A DNA stretch of 32,749 bases, taken from positions 8,158 through 40,906 of the forward strand of contig DIFH01000087.1 of the NCBI GenBank assembly GCA_002427615.1, in the 5' to 3' direction. The DNA comes from Paludibacter sp. UBA5753. GTDB lineage: Bacteria > Bacteroidota > Bacteroidia > Bacteroidales > Paludibacteraceae. Under the pieces are notes generated by a model, which saw only the letters and a list, made by a program, of their open reading frames with translations, did not search any database and had not been told where the DNA came from. The translations under genes and the position numbers were made by a program. Numbering within the stretch: the first letter of the stretch is position 1; the number at the start of each line of letters is the position of its first letter. Of this stretch, positions 1 to 7,339 are shown one piece after another.

Positions 1-229
1 TAAATGGCTGATTATTATCAAATTTATTAGGGCGCTGAGTAGTTACACATATTTTTATTTTTCCCTGCCGGCAATCAATTAATTTAATTTATGATTTATG
101 ATTCCCCGTTTTATGGGCTTTTTTATTATTTTTGCCCCTATTGCCTTTATTTAAATAAAATTGCCCGTTTATGGCTATGCAACCCGTCAAATTAAATAAA
201 AAGAAAATTGTTGTTGTTGACTAATTTCG

Positions 230-1120
230 ATGCTTAAAAAATTAAAAGGATATATGATGCCCATCGCCATGACGCTGGGCATATTGTTGCATAGCTACGT
301 GGGGGCATTGTCATTTATAACTCCCTACTTGATTTTCATCATGTTACTGCTTACTTATGTAAAGCTGTCGTGGAGCGAAATCCGTTTCACCCGCATGCAT
401 TTATGGCTCATTCTTATTCAAATAGTTGGCAGTATAAGTGTGTTTTTCGTTCTCAACCCTTTTAATTCAACACTGGCACAGGGTGTGATGATTTGCGTGT
501 TAGCTCCCACGGCAACTTCGGCGCCTGTTATTACCGGCATGCTGAAGGGAAATGTGGCCAGTCTGACAGCCTACAGTCTTATAAGTAATCTGACCGTTGC
601 CATTTTCGCTCCTTTGTTCTTCTCTTATATAGGTTACAACGAGTTGCCTTTTCTGAGTTCTGTTTTCGAAATCTCCAAGAAAGTGGTTTTTCTGTTGGTT
701 ATGCCCTTTATTATTGCTTTGATGCTCAATAAATTTGCCCCTAAAACATCCGGATTCCTTCAAACAAAGTCGGGTCTTTCTTTCTATCTTTGGAGTATTG
801 CGCTTACAATTGTTACCGGACGTACGGTACAATTCATAATTGAGCAGGGACAATCGCATATCGTTGTCGAAATACTGATTGGTCTGTTTGCTTTTGCAGT
901 TTGCGGAGCTCAGTTCTGGCTTGGGCGTAAAATCGGCCGTAAACACGATGACACTGTGGCTGGCGGTCAGGGACTTGGGCAAAAAAACACGGTACTTTCC
1001 ATTTGGATGGCTCAAACGTACCTCGATCCCATTTCATCCATCGGGCCAGGCGCTTATGTGCTTTGGCAGAACCTGGTGAATTCATGGCAGGTATGGAGGA
1101 AAAGAAAGAACCTCGGATAA
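230..1120 (+). CDS. Bile acid:sodium symporter (SBF/BASS) family transporter
   Basis: Encodes a 296-residue, strongly hydrophobic protein with about eight to nine membrane segments spread over its whole length, so it is an inner-membrane transporter. The stretch PTATSAPVITGMLKGN near residues 93-108 is the conserved crossover-type region of the SBF/BASS fold, and the late segment with SSIGPGAYVLWQN fits the C-terminal half of this fold. Members use the sodium gradient to move organic anions; the substrate cannot be read from sequence. It stands alone on the plus strand, with a convergent gene starting its stop 14 bases downstream, so no operon partner suggests a role. The start is the first ATG in frame. 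The family assignment is fairly secure, the substrate unknown. Confidence 0.8.
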   Translation: MLKKLKGYMMPIAMTLGILLHSYVGALSFITPYLIFIMLLLTYVKLSWSEIRFTRMHLWLILIQIVGSISVFFVLNPFNSTLAQGVMICVLAPTATSAPVITGMLKGNVASLTAYSLISNLTVAIFAPLFFSYIGYNELPFLSSVFEISKKVVFLLVMPFIIALMLNKFAPKTSGFLQTKSGLSFYLWSIALTIVTGRTVQFIIEQGQSHIVVEILIGLFAFAVCGAQFWLGRKIGRKHDDTVAGGQGLGQKNTVLSIWMAQTYLDPISSIGPGAYVLWQNLVNSWQVWRKRKNLG

Positions 1121-1133
1121 CTCAGATCACTTA

Positions 1134-1682
1134 TCATTCCATCCTTTCGGGCAATTCCCTGATGGTGTTGATGCGATTGGATGTTTTGTGTAATTGGGTT
1201 AGAAAATCATTTATTTTATCCTGATAATCGACCAGATAATCAGGGTGCATTTTTTTGGTAACCAATGTTATCAGTCGTTTGAGCAATATACCCACTTTGT
1301 AATCGTAACCCGAAACGCGCGCACCAAACACTTTCACGGGGTTAGAGAACTGCAATTCCAAAACGTAGAACACCAGATCCGCTTCCAATTTTTTACTTTT
1401 GGTCTCGATGGTAAATTCGTTGATTCGCTTCACGCAGGCATTCAGCTTATTCACTGCCTGTTTTTGAATCGTTCTGCCTCTGTATTCTTTTTGGCACAGG
1501 CCGACAATGTCTTCCTTCGCCTCTTCGTAAAGTGTTTGTTCTCCGCCCTCTTTATCCAGAAAATTCACCAGCAAATACTCATAATTATAGCGTTTGGCCG
1601 ACAGCTTCAGCAGCATTTCGACGAGTTCTTTTTTCGAAAGCTGGGTGAGCTGCTCTTTGAGAATGGCTTTGTCGCGGGGCAT
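1134..1682 (-). CDS. Small helical protein of unknown function
   Basis: Encodes 182 residues when started at the ATG giving MPRDKAILKEQLTQLSKKEL. The frame stays open further upstream, but that extension (phenylalanine-rich, low complexity) runs through a promoter-like box at 1706-1713, so the internal start is preferred. The protein is predicted almost wholly alpha-helical and rich in Lys, Glu and Leu, with no signal peptide or membrane segment, so it is probably cytoplasmic. The opening helix 'LxxLSKKELVEMLLKL' resembles small Bacteroidota proteins of unknown function (possibly DUF6155), but I cannot confirm that from sequence alone. Its 3' end nearly meets the convergent transporter gene. 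No function is proposed. Confidence 0.65.
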   Translation of the reverse strand: MPRDKAILKEQLTQLSKKELVEMLLKLSAKRYNYEYLLVNFLDKEGGEQTLYEEAKEDIVGLCQKEYRGRTIQKQAVNKLNACVKRINEFTIETKSKKLEADLVFYVLELQFSNPVKVFGARVSGYDYKVGILLKRLITLVTKKMHPDYLVDYQDKINDFLTQLHKTSNRINTIRELPERME

Positions 1683-1705
1683 AGATAAAATTATTTTTTG
1701 TTTTG

Positions 1706-1713
1706 CAAATTTA
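1706..1713 (-). promoter_or_regulatory. Possible -7 box for the helical protein gene
   Basis: Read on the minus strand this is TAAATTTG, a full match to the Bacteroidota -7 consensus TAnnTTTG, 23 bases upstream of the preferred ATG at 1682. No clear TTTG is seen 19-21 bases further upstream, so support is weak. Confidence 0.3.
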
Positions 1714-1953
1714 CTACAAAAGTTTAATAAAATGATTATCCGCTTAGCGACCTGAAAAATTGAGATTATCATTTGGAATCGCGAGAAGAAGCTTCCATGG
1801 GCGAATAAAAATCGCTCGACGAGGTTCAATTGAAAATGTAGAAAACTTTGCAGACAATCCTATAAAAACTCAGCTCACCTAAATTTTATTTACAGCTCAT
1901 TTTGGAGGTCTATTAAGCTTAAAAACAAATATTTTCGAACTTAAAAAACTCAC

Positions 1954-1989
1954 AAAAAAAACCGTCAGAGAAATCTGGCAGCTTTTTTT
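1954..1989 (-). terminator. Intrinsic terminator after the SPFH gene
   Basis: A six-base stem GTCAGA/TCTGGC (one G-T pair) at 1964-1979 closes a GAAA tetraloop. On the minus strand it is followed by eight T residues, placing it 60-100 bases after the SPFH stop. A run of seven T residues also follows on the plus strand, so it may work both ways. Confidence 0.65.
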
Positions 1990-2051
1990 AAGTGTTCAAT
2001 TGGGGACTGTAATTTCAAATTATATCCCGATTTTACTGGAGTTGAGGAGTC

Positions 2052-2954
2052 TTATTTTGTATCCAGAATTACCGGTGTGCTGTTTTTACCACCGCCCATA
2101 ATAATTAATTTAGCATTTGGCGAAGTAGCGATGGCTTTAATCATCTCGTACTGTAATTGTTTATCGCTCAATCCGACGCTTAATATTTTCTGATAATCGG
2201 CAATTCCCTGGGCTTCAACGCGTTTACGCTCGGCTTCCTGTTTCTCTTTCTGAAGTACGAAAGTCATCTTTTGCGCTTCTTGTTCGGCATTAATTTTAGA
2301 TTCAATCGTTGTCTTCACCGAAGCCGGAAGTGTTATATTCCTGACCAACAACTGTTCCAACATCAATCCTCTTGTTTTAAAATCGGTTTCAATGGTTTTG
2401 AAAATGCGACCCTGAAATTCGTCACGTTTGGTCGAATACAAAGCTACAGCATCGTAGTAAACAGCATTGTCTCTGATTTTAGTACGGCAAATGGGACGCA
2501 CAATGGTATTTTTATAATCGGTACCGATTTCCTGTAAAATACGAGGCGCCTGACTTGGTATAACTTTATATAAAACAGTTAAATCAATAATCACTTCCAG
2601 TCCATCGGCCGATAAAACGCGTATGGCGTCATCTGCTGACTTTTCACCTTCATCCAGCACTCCCGACATGGTGTAGTTTTGGGTTTTAGTGTCGAACGTA
2701 ACAACATCAACAAGCGGATTGACGACGTTTAAACCGCTTTCGAGGATATTATTATTGACTTTCCCAAAAAGCTTCTGGACGCCTATTTCGCCGGGATTTA
2801 TCTGAACGATAGAGGCTAAAACAGCGCCAACGATGATAATGCCAGCCCCTATCATTTTAATAGTTCCGGCAAACTGATTTAAAGGAGAATTTGATTTTTT
2901 GACAGAAAAACCAATCGCCAGTACAATAACTCCAATAATAACAAGGTAAATCAT
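2052..2954 (-). CDS. SPFH/band 7 (prohibitin-like) membrane protein
   Basis: Encodes 300 residues. Two hydrophobic segments (about 2-18 and 31-50) anchor the N-terminus. An SPFH/prohibitin domain follows at about 53-225, opening with QINPGEIGVQKLFGKV, the typical prohibitin entry, and including IRDNAVYYDAVALYSTKRDE. Residues about 222-260 are rich in Glu, Gln and Lys and should form the coiled coil that lets these proteins assemble into rings or membrane scaffolds. Family members organise membrane microdomains or partner with membrane proteases; no such partner is encoded next to it. It has its own candidate -7 box (3001-3008) and a terminator (1954-1989), so it is probably monocistronic. Identification is secure at family level. 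Confidence 0.87.
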   Translation of the reverse strand: MIYLVIIGVIVLAIGFSVKKSNSPLNQFAGTIKMIGAGIIIVGAVLASIVQINPGEIGVQKLFGKVNNNILESGLNVVNPLVDVVTFDTKTQNYTMSGVLDEGEKSADDAIRVLSADGLEVIIDLTVLYKVIPSQAPRILQEIGTDYKNTIVRPICRTKIRDNAVYYDAVALYSTKRDEFQGRIFKTIETDFKTRGLMLEQLLVRNITLPASVKTTIESKINAEQEAQKMTFVLQKEKQEAERKRVEAQGIADYQKILSVGLSDKQLQYEMIKAIATSPNAKLIIMGGGKNSTPVILDTK

Positions 2955-3000
2955 AATTTTTAAGTATTGAATTGTGAGTAGATTTATAAATTATTCGCAA

Positions 3001-3008
3001 CAAATGTA
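3001..3008 (-). promoter_or_regulatory. Candidate -7 box of the SPFH gene
   Basis: Reads TACATTTG on the minus strand, matching TAnnTTTG exactly, and would start transcription about 40 bases before the ATG. The expected TTTG 19-21 bases upstream is not clear, so the call rests on one element. Confidence 0.4.
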
Positions 3009-3143
3009 AAAAAAAGATTCGAAGTAAATGCATGATTATAAGTATTTATCGGGTTATTTGTAAAGTTTTCATCATTTATAGGCTTCCTGTCTCTAATTTT
3101 GAAGTAAAAAAGCAATGTATCCGTGTACGATTATGGTTTTCTC

Positions 3144-3182
3144 AAAAAAAGCAAGACTAAAAAATCACTCTCAGTCTTGTTT
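3144..3182 (-). terminator. Possible terminator beyond the AbiE operon
   Basis: Arms CAAGACT (3152-3158) and AGTCTTG (3173-3179), extended by weaker A-T and G-T pairs, enclose a 14-base loop. On the minus strand seven T residues follow. It lies about 155 bases past the AbiEii stop and outside the direct repeat, so it may belong to an older transcript. Confidence 0.4.
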
Positions 3183-3223
3183 CATTACGCATTCATCCAT
3201 CTCAATGAGAATTTCAAAAACTC

Positions 3224-3263
3224 ATACTAATGCTTTTATCAAATCATAAGCATGATTTTTTTG
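3224..3263 (+). repeat. Direct repeat, left copy, flanking the AbiE pair
   Basis: The first 21 bases (3224-3244) are identical to 4925-4945. The likeness continues for about 19 bases with two substitutions and small indels (GCATG followed by a T run and G). The two copies are about 1.7 kb apart in the same orientation and enclose exactly the two AbiE genes and their promoter. Confidence 0.75.
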
Positions 3264-3336
3264 CAACATTGTTTATCCTAATTTTCACTGATTTTCTGTA
3301 TCTTTCCTCCTTAAATCATAGATACTCATTGCAAAC

Positions 3337-4122
3337 TCATTTCAGTTCATCAATAAACTCTCCAATGCGAAGGATACGTGCGGCATTTACTTTGTTAAAC
3401 AATAGGTGTTCAAAATCTTTCATCTTTTTTTTCAAATCAACTGTTTTCAGTATTTCAGCGGTGGCAGATTTTAATTCGTCCAGATTGTGAACGCCACTTT
3501 GCACAGATAAAAAATGATAGTCTGGTTTGGCTTGCGCCAACAAGAACATGGCATCGTAAAAATCACGACCTTTCTGTCGTGAAAGCATTGCCGATAGTTT
3601 CATTGCACATAAAACTTCATCCGTTGGTACCGGAAATGAGAAAAAGAAACCACAACCTTTGATATTGGTCATTACCCTGTTATAGATTATTTGTTGATCC
3701 TGACTTTCTATTTTTATCAGGAATCGCTCGTCTTTATTTCCGGTCAGACCCAAATCAAAGAGTAATTCCGGAAAATGTATATTTCGCCGGAATGCTTTTA
3801 ATTTATCACTTTCCTTATCGTGAACTTCCACACGTATACCACTACGTTGCAAAAATTGCAAAACGATATCTGTCATCTCCATAAATTCTTCCTTTGATAA
3901 GTTTTTGCAATCAAAATCCAAATCTTCTGAAAACCGGTCGATACCTTTTACCAATCGAAGGTTGGTGTCGCCTATAAAAGTAACTTTACGAATATAGGCG
4001 GTAGTTGATAAAAAATCAAGTATAGATAATTGCAGGTATTCTTTTAATATATATTTCTGAAATACAGCATTCTCTCTCAGCGCTGGAGGAAAATAGTTTT
4101 TGATTAGTTCCGGTTGAATCAT
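3337..4122 (-). CDS. AbiEii-type nucleotidyltransferase toxin
   Basis: Encodes 261 residues of the AbiEii (DUF1814, MNT-like) family, the toxin half of type IV toxin-antitoxin and phage abortive-infection systems. The nucleotidyltransferase signature is visible: an hG-x-[ST] loop at 51-53 followed by RLVKGIDRFSEDLDFD with acidic metal-binding residues D67 and D69, and a later EVLCAMKLSAMLSRQKGRDFYD motif typical of the family. The loop reads G-D-T, where the family usually has G-G-[ST]; this could weaken activity. Its ATG overlaps the upstream AbiEi stop by four bases (ATGA), so the two are translationally coupled. The family call is confident, the activity of this copy less so. Confidence 0.85.
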   Translation of the reverse strand: MIQPELIKNYFPPALRENAVFQKYILKEYLQLSILDFLSTTAYIRKVTFIGDTNLRLVKGIDRFSEDLDFDCKNLSKEEFMEMTDIVLQFLQRSGIRVEVHDKESDKLKAFRRNIHFPELLFDLGLTGNKDERFLIKIESQDQQIIYNRVMTNIKGCGFFFSFPVPTDEVLCAMKLSAMLSRQKGRDFYDAMFLLAQAKPDYHFLSVQSGVHNLDELKSATAEILKTVDLKKKMKDFEHLLFNKVNAARILRIGEFIDELK

Positions 4123-4736
4123 AGTTTATACATATTTATTAATAAATTTACCCTCTTTTCAAGTGTCTTGTTTTTGAATTGAAGAGTATAGGTCTGCATT
4201 AACTCCCAATCAAACTCGTCTTGCATAAAATCTTCATCCAGTCGTAGCCCTTCCAGTTCATTTGAGGTATTATAAAAAGGGTATAAATAGAGCAAGTCAA
4301 GGAGGGCTTTTTCAGGCTTGGCAAGTTGCAACGTTCGTCCGTCGGCAATAGGTCTAATGTTATACCCATACATAAAATCCGCACGTACGCTTTTGTAAGA
4401 GAACTCCCCGAACGGATTTTTAAAATTAGCTGTTTTAAGCGATGTCACACTGGTAATTTGAACCACCGCCTCCGGTATCATTCCATAAAACGCCAATGCG
4501 GTATGTAAACTGACATAGGAAGGCTTATAAATTCGATTGGCAAAATACAGGCTAAAATCGGGCTTGTTCAGATACTCGGGAAAAGTGTAATAACCCTGCC
4601 TCAATCGTATCAACAACCCTCTTCTTATCCAATGTAAAAAATTATTTCTATCAAAATTCGGTTGCCATGCATATACCTGATTGATGCTAAAACAGCCTAA
4701 ATCAAACATCTTATTCCTAAACTCCAAGTAATTCAT
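4119..4736 (-). CDS. AbiEi-type antitoxin / winged-helix regulator
   Basis: Encodes 205 residues from the ATG giving MNYLEFRNKMFDLGCFSINQ. A longer frame extends to 4802, but a near-perfect promoter (4762-4792) lies inside that extension, which decides for the downstream ATG. The N-terminal ~80 residues form a helix-turn-helix/wing region (HWIRRGLLIRLRQGYYTF) typical of AbiEi proteins in Bacteroidota, and YVSLHTALAFYGMIPE is the usual following motif. Such antitoxins repress their own promoter and neutralise AbiEii without direct protein binding. It precedes AbiEii with a four-base overlap. AbiEi autoregulation is known for the family; an operator is not clearly visible here. Confidence 0.83.
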   Translation of the reverse strand: MNYLEFRNKMFDLGCFSINQVYAWQPNFDRNNFLHWIRRGLLIRLRQGYYTFPEYLNKPDFSLYFANRIYKPSYVSLHTALAFYGMIPEAVVQITSVTSLKTANFKNPFGEFSYKSVRADFMYGYNIRPIADGRTLQLAKPEKALLDLLYLYPFYNTSNELEGLRLDEDFMQDEFDWELMQTYTLQFKNKTLEKRVNLLINMYKL

Positions 4737-4761
4737 AATATAAAACATTTCTATTTCGCAG

Positions 4762-4792
4762 CAAATATAGTGCATTATAGAAACAAAACAAA
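4762..4792 (-). promoter_or_regulatory. Promoter of the AbiE operon
   Basis: On the minus strand TTTG (4789-4792) is followed after exactly 19 bases by TATATTTG (4762-4769), a full match to the Bacteroidota housekeeping promoter. Transcription would start near 4755, about 20 bases before the chosen AbiEi ATG. Confidence 0.75.
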
Positions 4793-4802
4793 ATATATTC
4801 AC

Positions 4803-5034
4803 AATTATTTTCTTGTCATCTGCCCCCGATTAACTTTCAACTAACTTGTATAAAGTTAGATTCAATTTTTTAATAAAATAGAGTAGACTTGGTCTTCAAG
4901 TCGCCTTTTGGTAGATTTAAGGGGATACTAATGCTTTTATCAAATATATGCATGCTTTTTTTTGAGGAATACTACCTTTCAATTTTAGCAAAAAACTACT
5001 CATTCCGCCTTGGCGTGACTCCGTGTTTTCGCTG
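4803..5034. other. Intergenic region right of the AbiE module
   Basis: Holds the right direct-repeat copy (4925-4964). An open frame from 4889 to 5146 exists but has no family resemblance in its first half and merges into a decayed permease in its second half, so it is not called as a gene. Confidence 0.55.
4925..4964 (+). repeat. Direct repeat, right copy, flanking the AbiE pair
   Basis: Bases 4925-4945 are identical to 3224-3244, with weaker likeness continuing to about 4964. Together the copies frame the toxin-antitoxin cassette. Confidence 0.75.
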
Positions 5035-5333
5035 CTTCGTGCGCCTTGACCTTGACGTTTTCTTATCAAACACCGAGTTTTCTTTCAAGCGCTACTTATT
5101 TCCGGCATGGTACATATTCTACCGGTTATTATGCTTTCGGGAATGATGTTTCTCATTGAAAATATGCCGGTTTCTTTTTCACTGGTTTTCGCAGGTACAT
5201 TATCAGTGTAAAAAAATCACGATCAAGGGATTGGGATTTACATCGATTACTCCGGAATTGAGAGTTTTGTTAGGGATGGGCAGCTTTTTTAATTGCTGCA
5301 AGTATGAAGAAATTCAAATTTAAACTCGAATAA
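5035..5333 (+). pseudogene. Decayed C-terminus of an ABC-2 exporter permease
   Basis: Spliced across frameshifts, this stretch reads as the last third of an ABC-2 type permease (YbhR/YbhS class). Residues like LPVIMLSGMMFLIENMP come from 5112-5162 and KKITIKGLGFTSITPEL from 5210-5260. After one more frame change, LIAASMKKFKFKLE and a stop follow at 5289-5333. The SGMxFPIENMP motif and the MIKGxGF segment are hallmarks of the C-terminal part of these permeases. At least two frame changes are needed and no N-terminal part is present, so it is a remnant. A matching N-terminal remnant of a second permease lies at 6743-7125. Confidence 0.7.
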
Positions 5334-5377
5334 TATAAAAATAGTGTGACAAAGCTGTTAAATAAAAGATTATTGTT

Positions 5378-5385
5378 TATCTTTG
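5378..5385 (+). promoter_or_regulatory. Candidate -7 box upstream of the CDP-alcohol transferase
   Basis: Reads TATCTTTG, a full TAnnTTTG match, but the -33 element is poor (CTGTTA instead of TTTG). It would give a leader of roughly 195 bases before the ATG at 5587; no riboswitch or hairpin was recognised in that leader. Confidence 0.35.
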
Positions 5386-5586
5386 TATTTTTAATGTGAA
5401 AAATATTTTAAGCTGTTAACGTGTTTAATTTTTGCAATTCTACTGCAAAATTCATTGAGCGGTTCCAAAAGGTCGATAACAACTTCAAACTCTGAAATCT
5501 AATTCCTAAACGATAACAACTTAACAAATAGGTATTTGCATAATTATACCGCTTTAATTTGACAATAACACTAAAAACAAAAAAAC

Positions 5587-6288
5587 ATGGAAGACAAAAC
5601 TAAAAACGAGGATTTATCCCCACTAGTTATAATTTCGAAAGATCGGCAACGCACCAATATACTAAAAAAATATGAGCAACAATTCATAGCGTTTCTCGTC
5701 CAACGTGTCCCTTCATGGATTAGCTCTGACATGCTGACCGGCATTGGTTTTTCGGGAAATATCATTATTTTTCTTTCTTTTATTTTGGCATATTACATTA
5801 GCCCTGTATACCTGTTGATAGGTGTTTTTGGATTTTTTGTTAGCTGGTTTGGCGATTCGTTAGACGGCAGGATTGCTTATTATCGGAGAATACCAAGAAA
5901 ATGGTATGGCTTTACGCTCGATATTACTACCGACTGGGTTGGGATTATATTGATAGGATGCGGATTTATCGTTTACGCAAAAAATCCATGGGAATTATTT
6001 GGGTTTGGATTTGTGGTATTGTATGGTTGGGAAATGCTTACCGCGCTTCTTCGTTACAAAATCACCAATGAATATTCTATTGATTCGGGAAAATTAGGAC
6101 CGACAGAAGTGCGGATTATTATTTCATTGATTTTAATTCTGGAAGTTTTAGTAAATGGTTCAATACATTATTCAACCGCACTCGCTTGTATAATTCTGCT
6201 CATTACCAATATTATTGACACCATAAAACTATTGAAATTAGGTGATATCCGAGATAAAAAAGAAAAAGAGGCTGCTAAAAACTTATAA
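5587..6288 (+). CDS. CDP-alcohol phosphatidyltransferase family protein
   Basis: Encodes 233 residues with about five to six membrane segments. The CDP-alcohol phosphotransferase signature spans residues 90-116: D90-x2-D93-G94-x2-A97-Y98-x9-G108-x3-D112-x3-D116. All four metal-binding aspartates are present, but the usual Arg of the 'AR' pair is Tyr. Members transfer a phospho-alcohol from a CDP-linked donor to a second alcohol in the membrane, as in phospholipid or inositol-phosphate synthesis; the acceptor here is unknown. A GtrA-like gene starts four bases after its stop, a pairing that suggests membrane lipid-linked glycan or lipid export. The pair lies between two exporter remnants. Confidence 0.82.
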   Translation: MEDKTKNEDLSPLVIISKDRQRTNILKKYEQQFIAFLVQRVPSWISSDMLTGIGFSGNIIIFLSFILAYYISPVYLLIGVFGFFVSWFGDSLDGRIAYYRRIPRKWYGFTLDITTDWVGIILIGCGFIVYAKNPWELFGFGFVVLYGWEMLTALLRYKITNEYSIDSGKLGPTEVRIIISLILILEVLVNGSIHYSTALACIILLITNIIDTIKLLKLGDIRDKKEKEAAKNL

Positions 6289-6292
6289 TATA

Positions 6293-6700
6293 GTGGAGAG
6301 GATATTTGTATTTGCCAAAGCCCAACTGTCTGCATTTATCGGTGGATTAAGTGATTACGCCATCATGGTATTTGTTACTGAGGTTTTTCATGTACACTAT
6401 ACAATATCAATTGCTATTGGCGGGGTCGTCGGGGCAATTATAAATTTCAGTTTAAATAAAGGCTGGACCTTTCGCTCAAAAAAAAATCCGTACAGAAGTT
6501 CCATATACAGACAATTGCTTAAATTTGCACTTGTTGTGCTAAACAGCATCTTATTGAAGTCCAGCGGCACCTATTTTATTACAACGTTTTTGCGCATCGA
6601 CTATAAAATCAGCCGTATCATCACCGACCTATTCGTTTCACTTGCATTCAACTACACACTTCAAAAGCACTGGGTTTTCAGAAAGGTAAAAGTGAAATAG
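6293..6700 (+). CDS. GtrA-like small membrane protein
   Basis: Encodes 135 residues when started at GTG 6293, four bases after the upstream stop; an earlier GTG at 6242 would overlap the upstream gene by 47 bases and add a lysine-rich tail, so it is less likely. Four membrane segments are visible, with the GtrA hallmarks FSLNKGWTFRSKK in the middle and FNYTLQKHWVFRK at the C-terminus. GtrA proteins are thought to help flip or present undecaprenyl-phosphate-linked sugars or related lipid-linked substrates at the inner membrane. Its tight coupling to the CDP-alcohol transferase suggests they act on the same lipid. The family is secure, the substrate unknown. Confidence 0.82.
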   Translation: MERIFVFAKAQLSAFIGGLSDYAIMVFVTEVFHVHYTISIAIGGVVGAIINFSLNKGWTFRSKKNPYRSSIYRQLLKFALVVLNSILLKSSGTYFITTFLRIDYKISRIITDLFVSLAFNYTLQKHWVFRKVKVK

Positions 6701-6742
6701 TTGAACTATCTAAAAATCCGATCAATTGTTAACAACTCCGGC

Positions 6743-7125
6743 ATGTTGAAACTTTTATTATAAAAGGAATTCAAAACAAATTATCCGAAACAAATCATTG
6801 CCTCGGATGGTGATTGTTTTGCCGTTTGTTTCGCTGGCGTTGCTTCCATTGGTTGCCAATTTTGAGATTAAATATTAATTTGGCAGTAGTGGACAATAAT
6901 CATAGTCCGTATTCGGAACGATTGATCCAAAAGGTTGTTTCGTCGGGGTATCTCAAAATGACAAATGTTTCGCAGAATTATAACGATGCGTTGCTCAGTG
7001 TGGGACAAGACAATGCTGATATAATCCTTGAAATACCACCGCGTTTTGAAGAAGATTTGATCAATAAGCAAACAGCTATTAAAACGAATAATAATGTTAA
7101 AATGGGATGTATAACTACACTATAA
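6743..7125 (+). pseudogene. Decayed N-terminus of an ABC-2 exporter permease
   Basis: Spliced over frameshifts, 6743-7075 reads as the start of an ABC-2 permease. A first piece resembles MLKTFIIKEFKQ..RNKS; the second, MVIVLPFVSLALLPLVANFE, is in frame from 6807. After a stop at 6876 and a frame change, INLAVVDNNHSPYSERLIQK continues to DIILEIPPRFEEDLINKQ. This is the typical N-terminal membrane helix and first extracellular segment of such permeases. The protein is cut off after that, before the remaining membrane helices. A short in-frame string ending FFNGWAVLSYKKSQ and a stop at 7286-7288 could be a scrap of its C-terminus, implying an internal deletion, but this is tentative. Confidence 0.72.
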
Positions 7126-7289
7126 ACCCATTTATTCAAACTCATCAAGAATAATTAAGACTAAATTATCGCCTAATACTGTTATAGTATGCCTGTTAAC
7201 AAGACTTTTTTGTATCATACTTTTCAAAACGCCACCTGCCATGTTTTTCAACGGCTGGGCAGTGCTGAGTTATAAGAAAAGCCAGTGAT

Positions 7290-7334
7290 AAAAAACAAAG
7301 AAGAATGGATTCAGCAAAGAATCCATCCTTCTTT
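7290..7334 (-). terminator. Terminator of the amidase end of the PUL
   Basis: Arms 7297-7312 and 7319-7334 (AAAGAAG and ATGGATTC blocks with one mismatch) enclose the loop AGCAAA. On the minus strand the stem is followed by a T-rich run. It begins six bases after the amidase stop and is one of the strongest hairpins in the window. Confidence 0.85.
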
Positions 7335-7339
7335 ATAAT

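Larger units (their letters stand above)
1683..2051. other. Intergenic stretch without a recognised gene
   Basis: AT-rich, with stop codons in all frames at short intervals. It holds a possible promoter box (1706-1713, minus) and a bidirectional terminator (1954-1989). Nothing else recognisable is seen. Confidence 0.6.
3009..3336. other. Intergenic stretch at the edge of the AbiE module
   Basis: No coding sequence is supported. It contains a terminator-like hairpin (3144-3182) and the left copy of a direct repeat (3224-3263) that recurs on the far side of the AbiE genes. Confidence 0.6.

Noticed and set aside
500..1015. A 171-codon minus frame opposite the transporter
   Set aside because: Shadow frame with no domain likeness; the plus-strand transporter explains the region.
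1683..1829. N-terminal extension of the small helical protein
   Set aside because: The extension is low-complexity and crosses a -7-like box; the internal ATG gives a compact helical protein.
4737..4802. N-terminal extension of AbiEi
   Set aside because: A full consensus promoter lies inside it, so it would not be transcribed.
4889..5146. An open frame of 85 codons right of the AbiE module
   Set aside because: Its second half is an off-frame reading of the decayed permease, the first half has no family likeness, and it overlaps the direct repeat.
6814..7125. A 103-codon frame as a real small gene
   Set aside because: Residues 20-90 are the middle of an ABC-2 permease N-terminus, the start is frame-shifted and the end is truncated.
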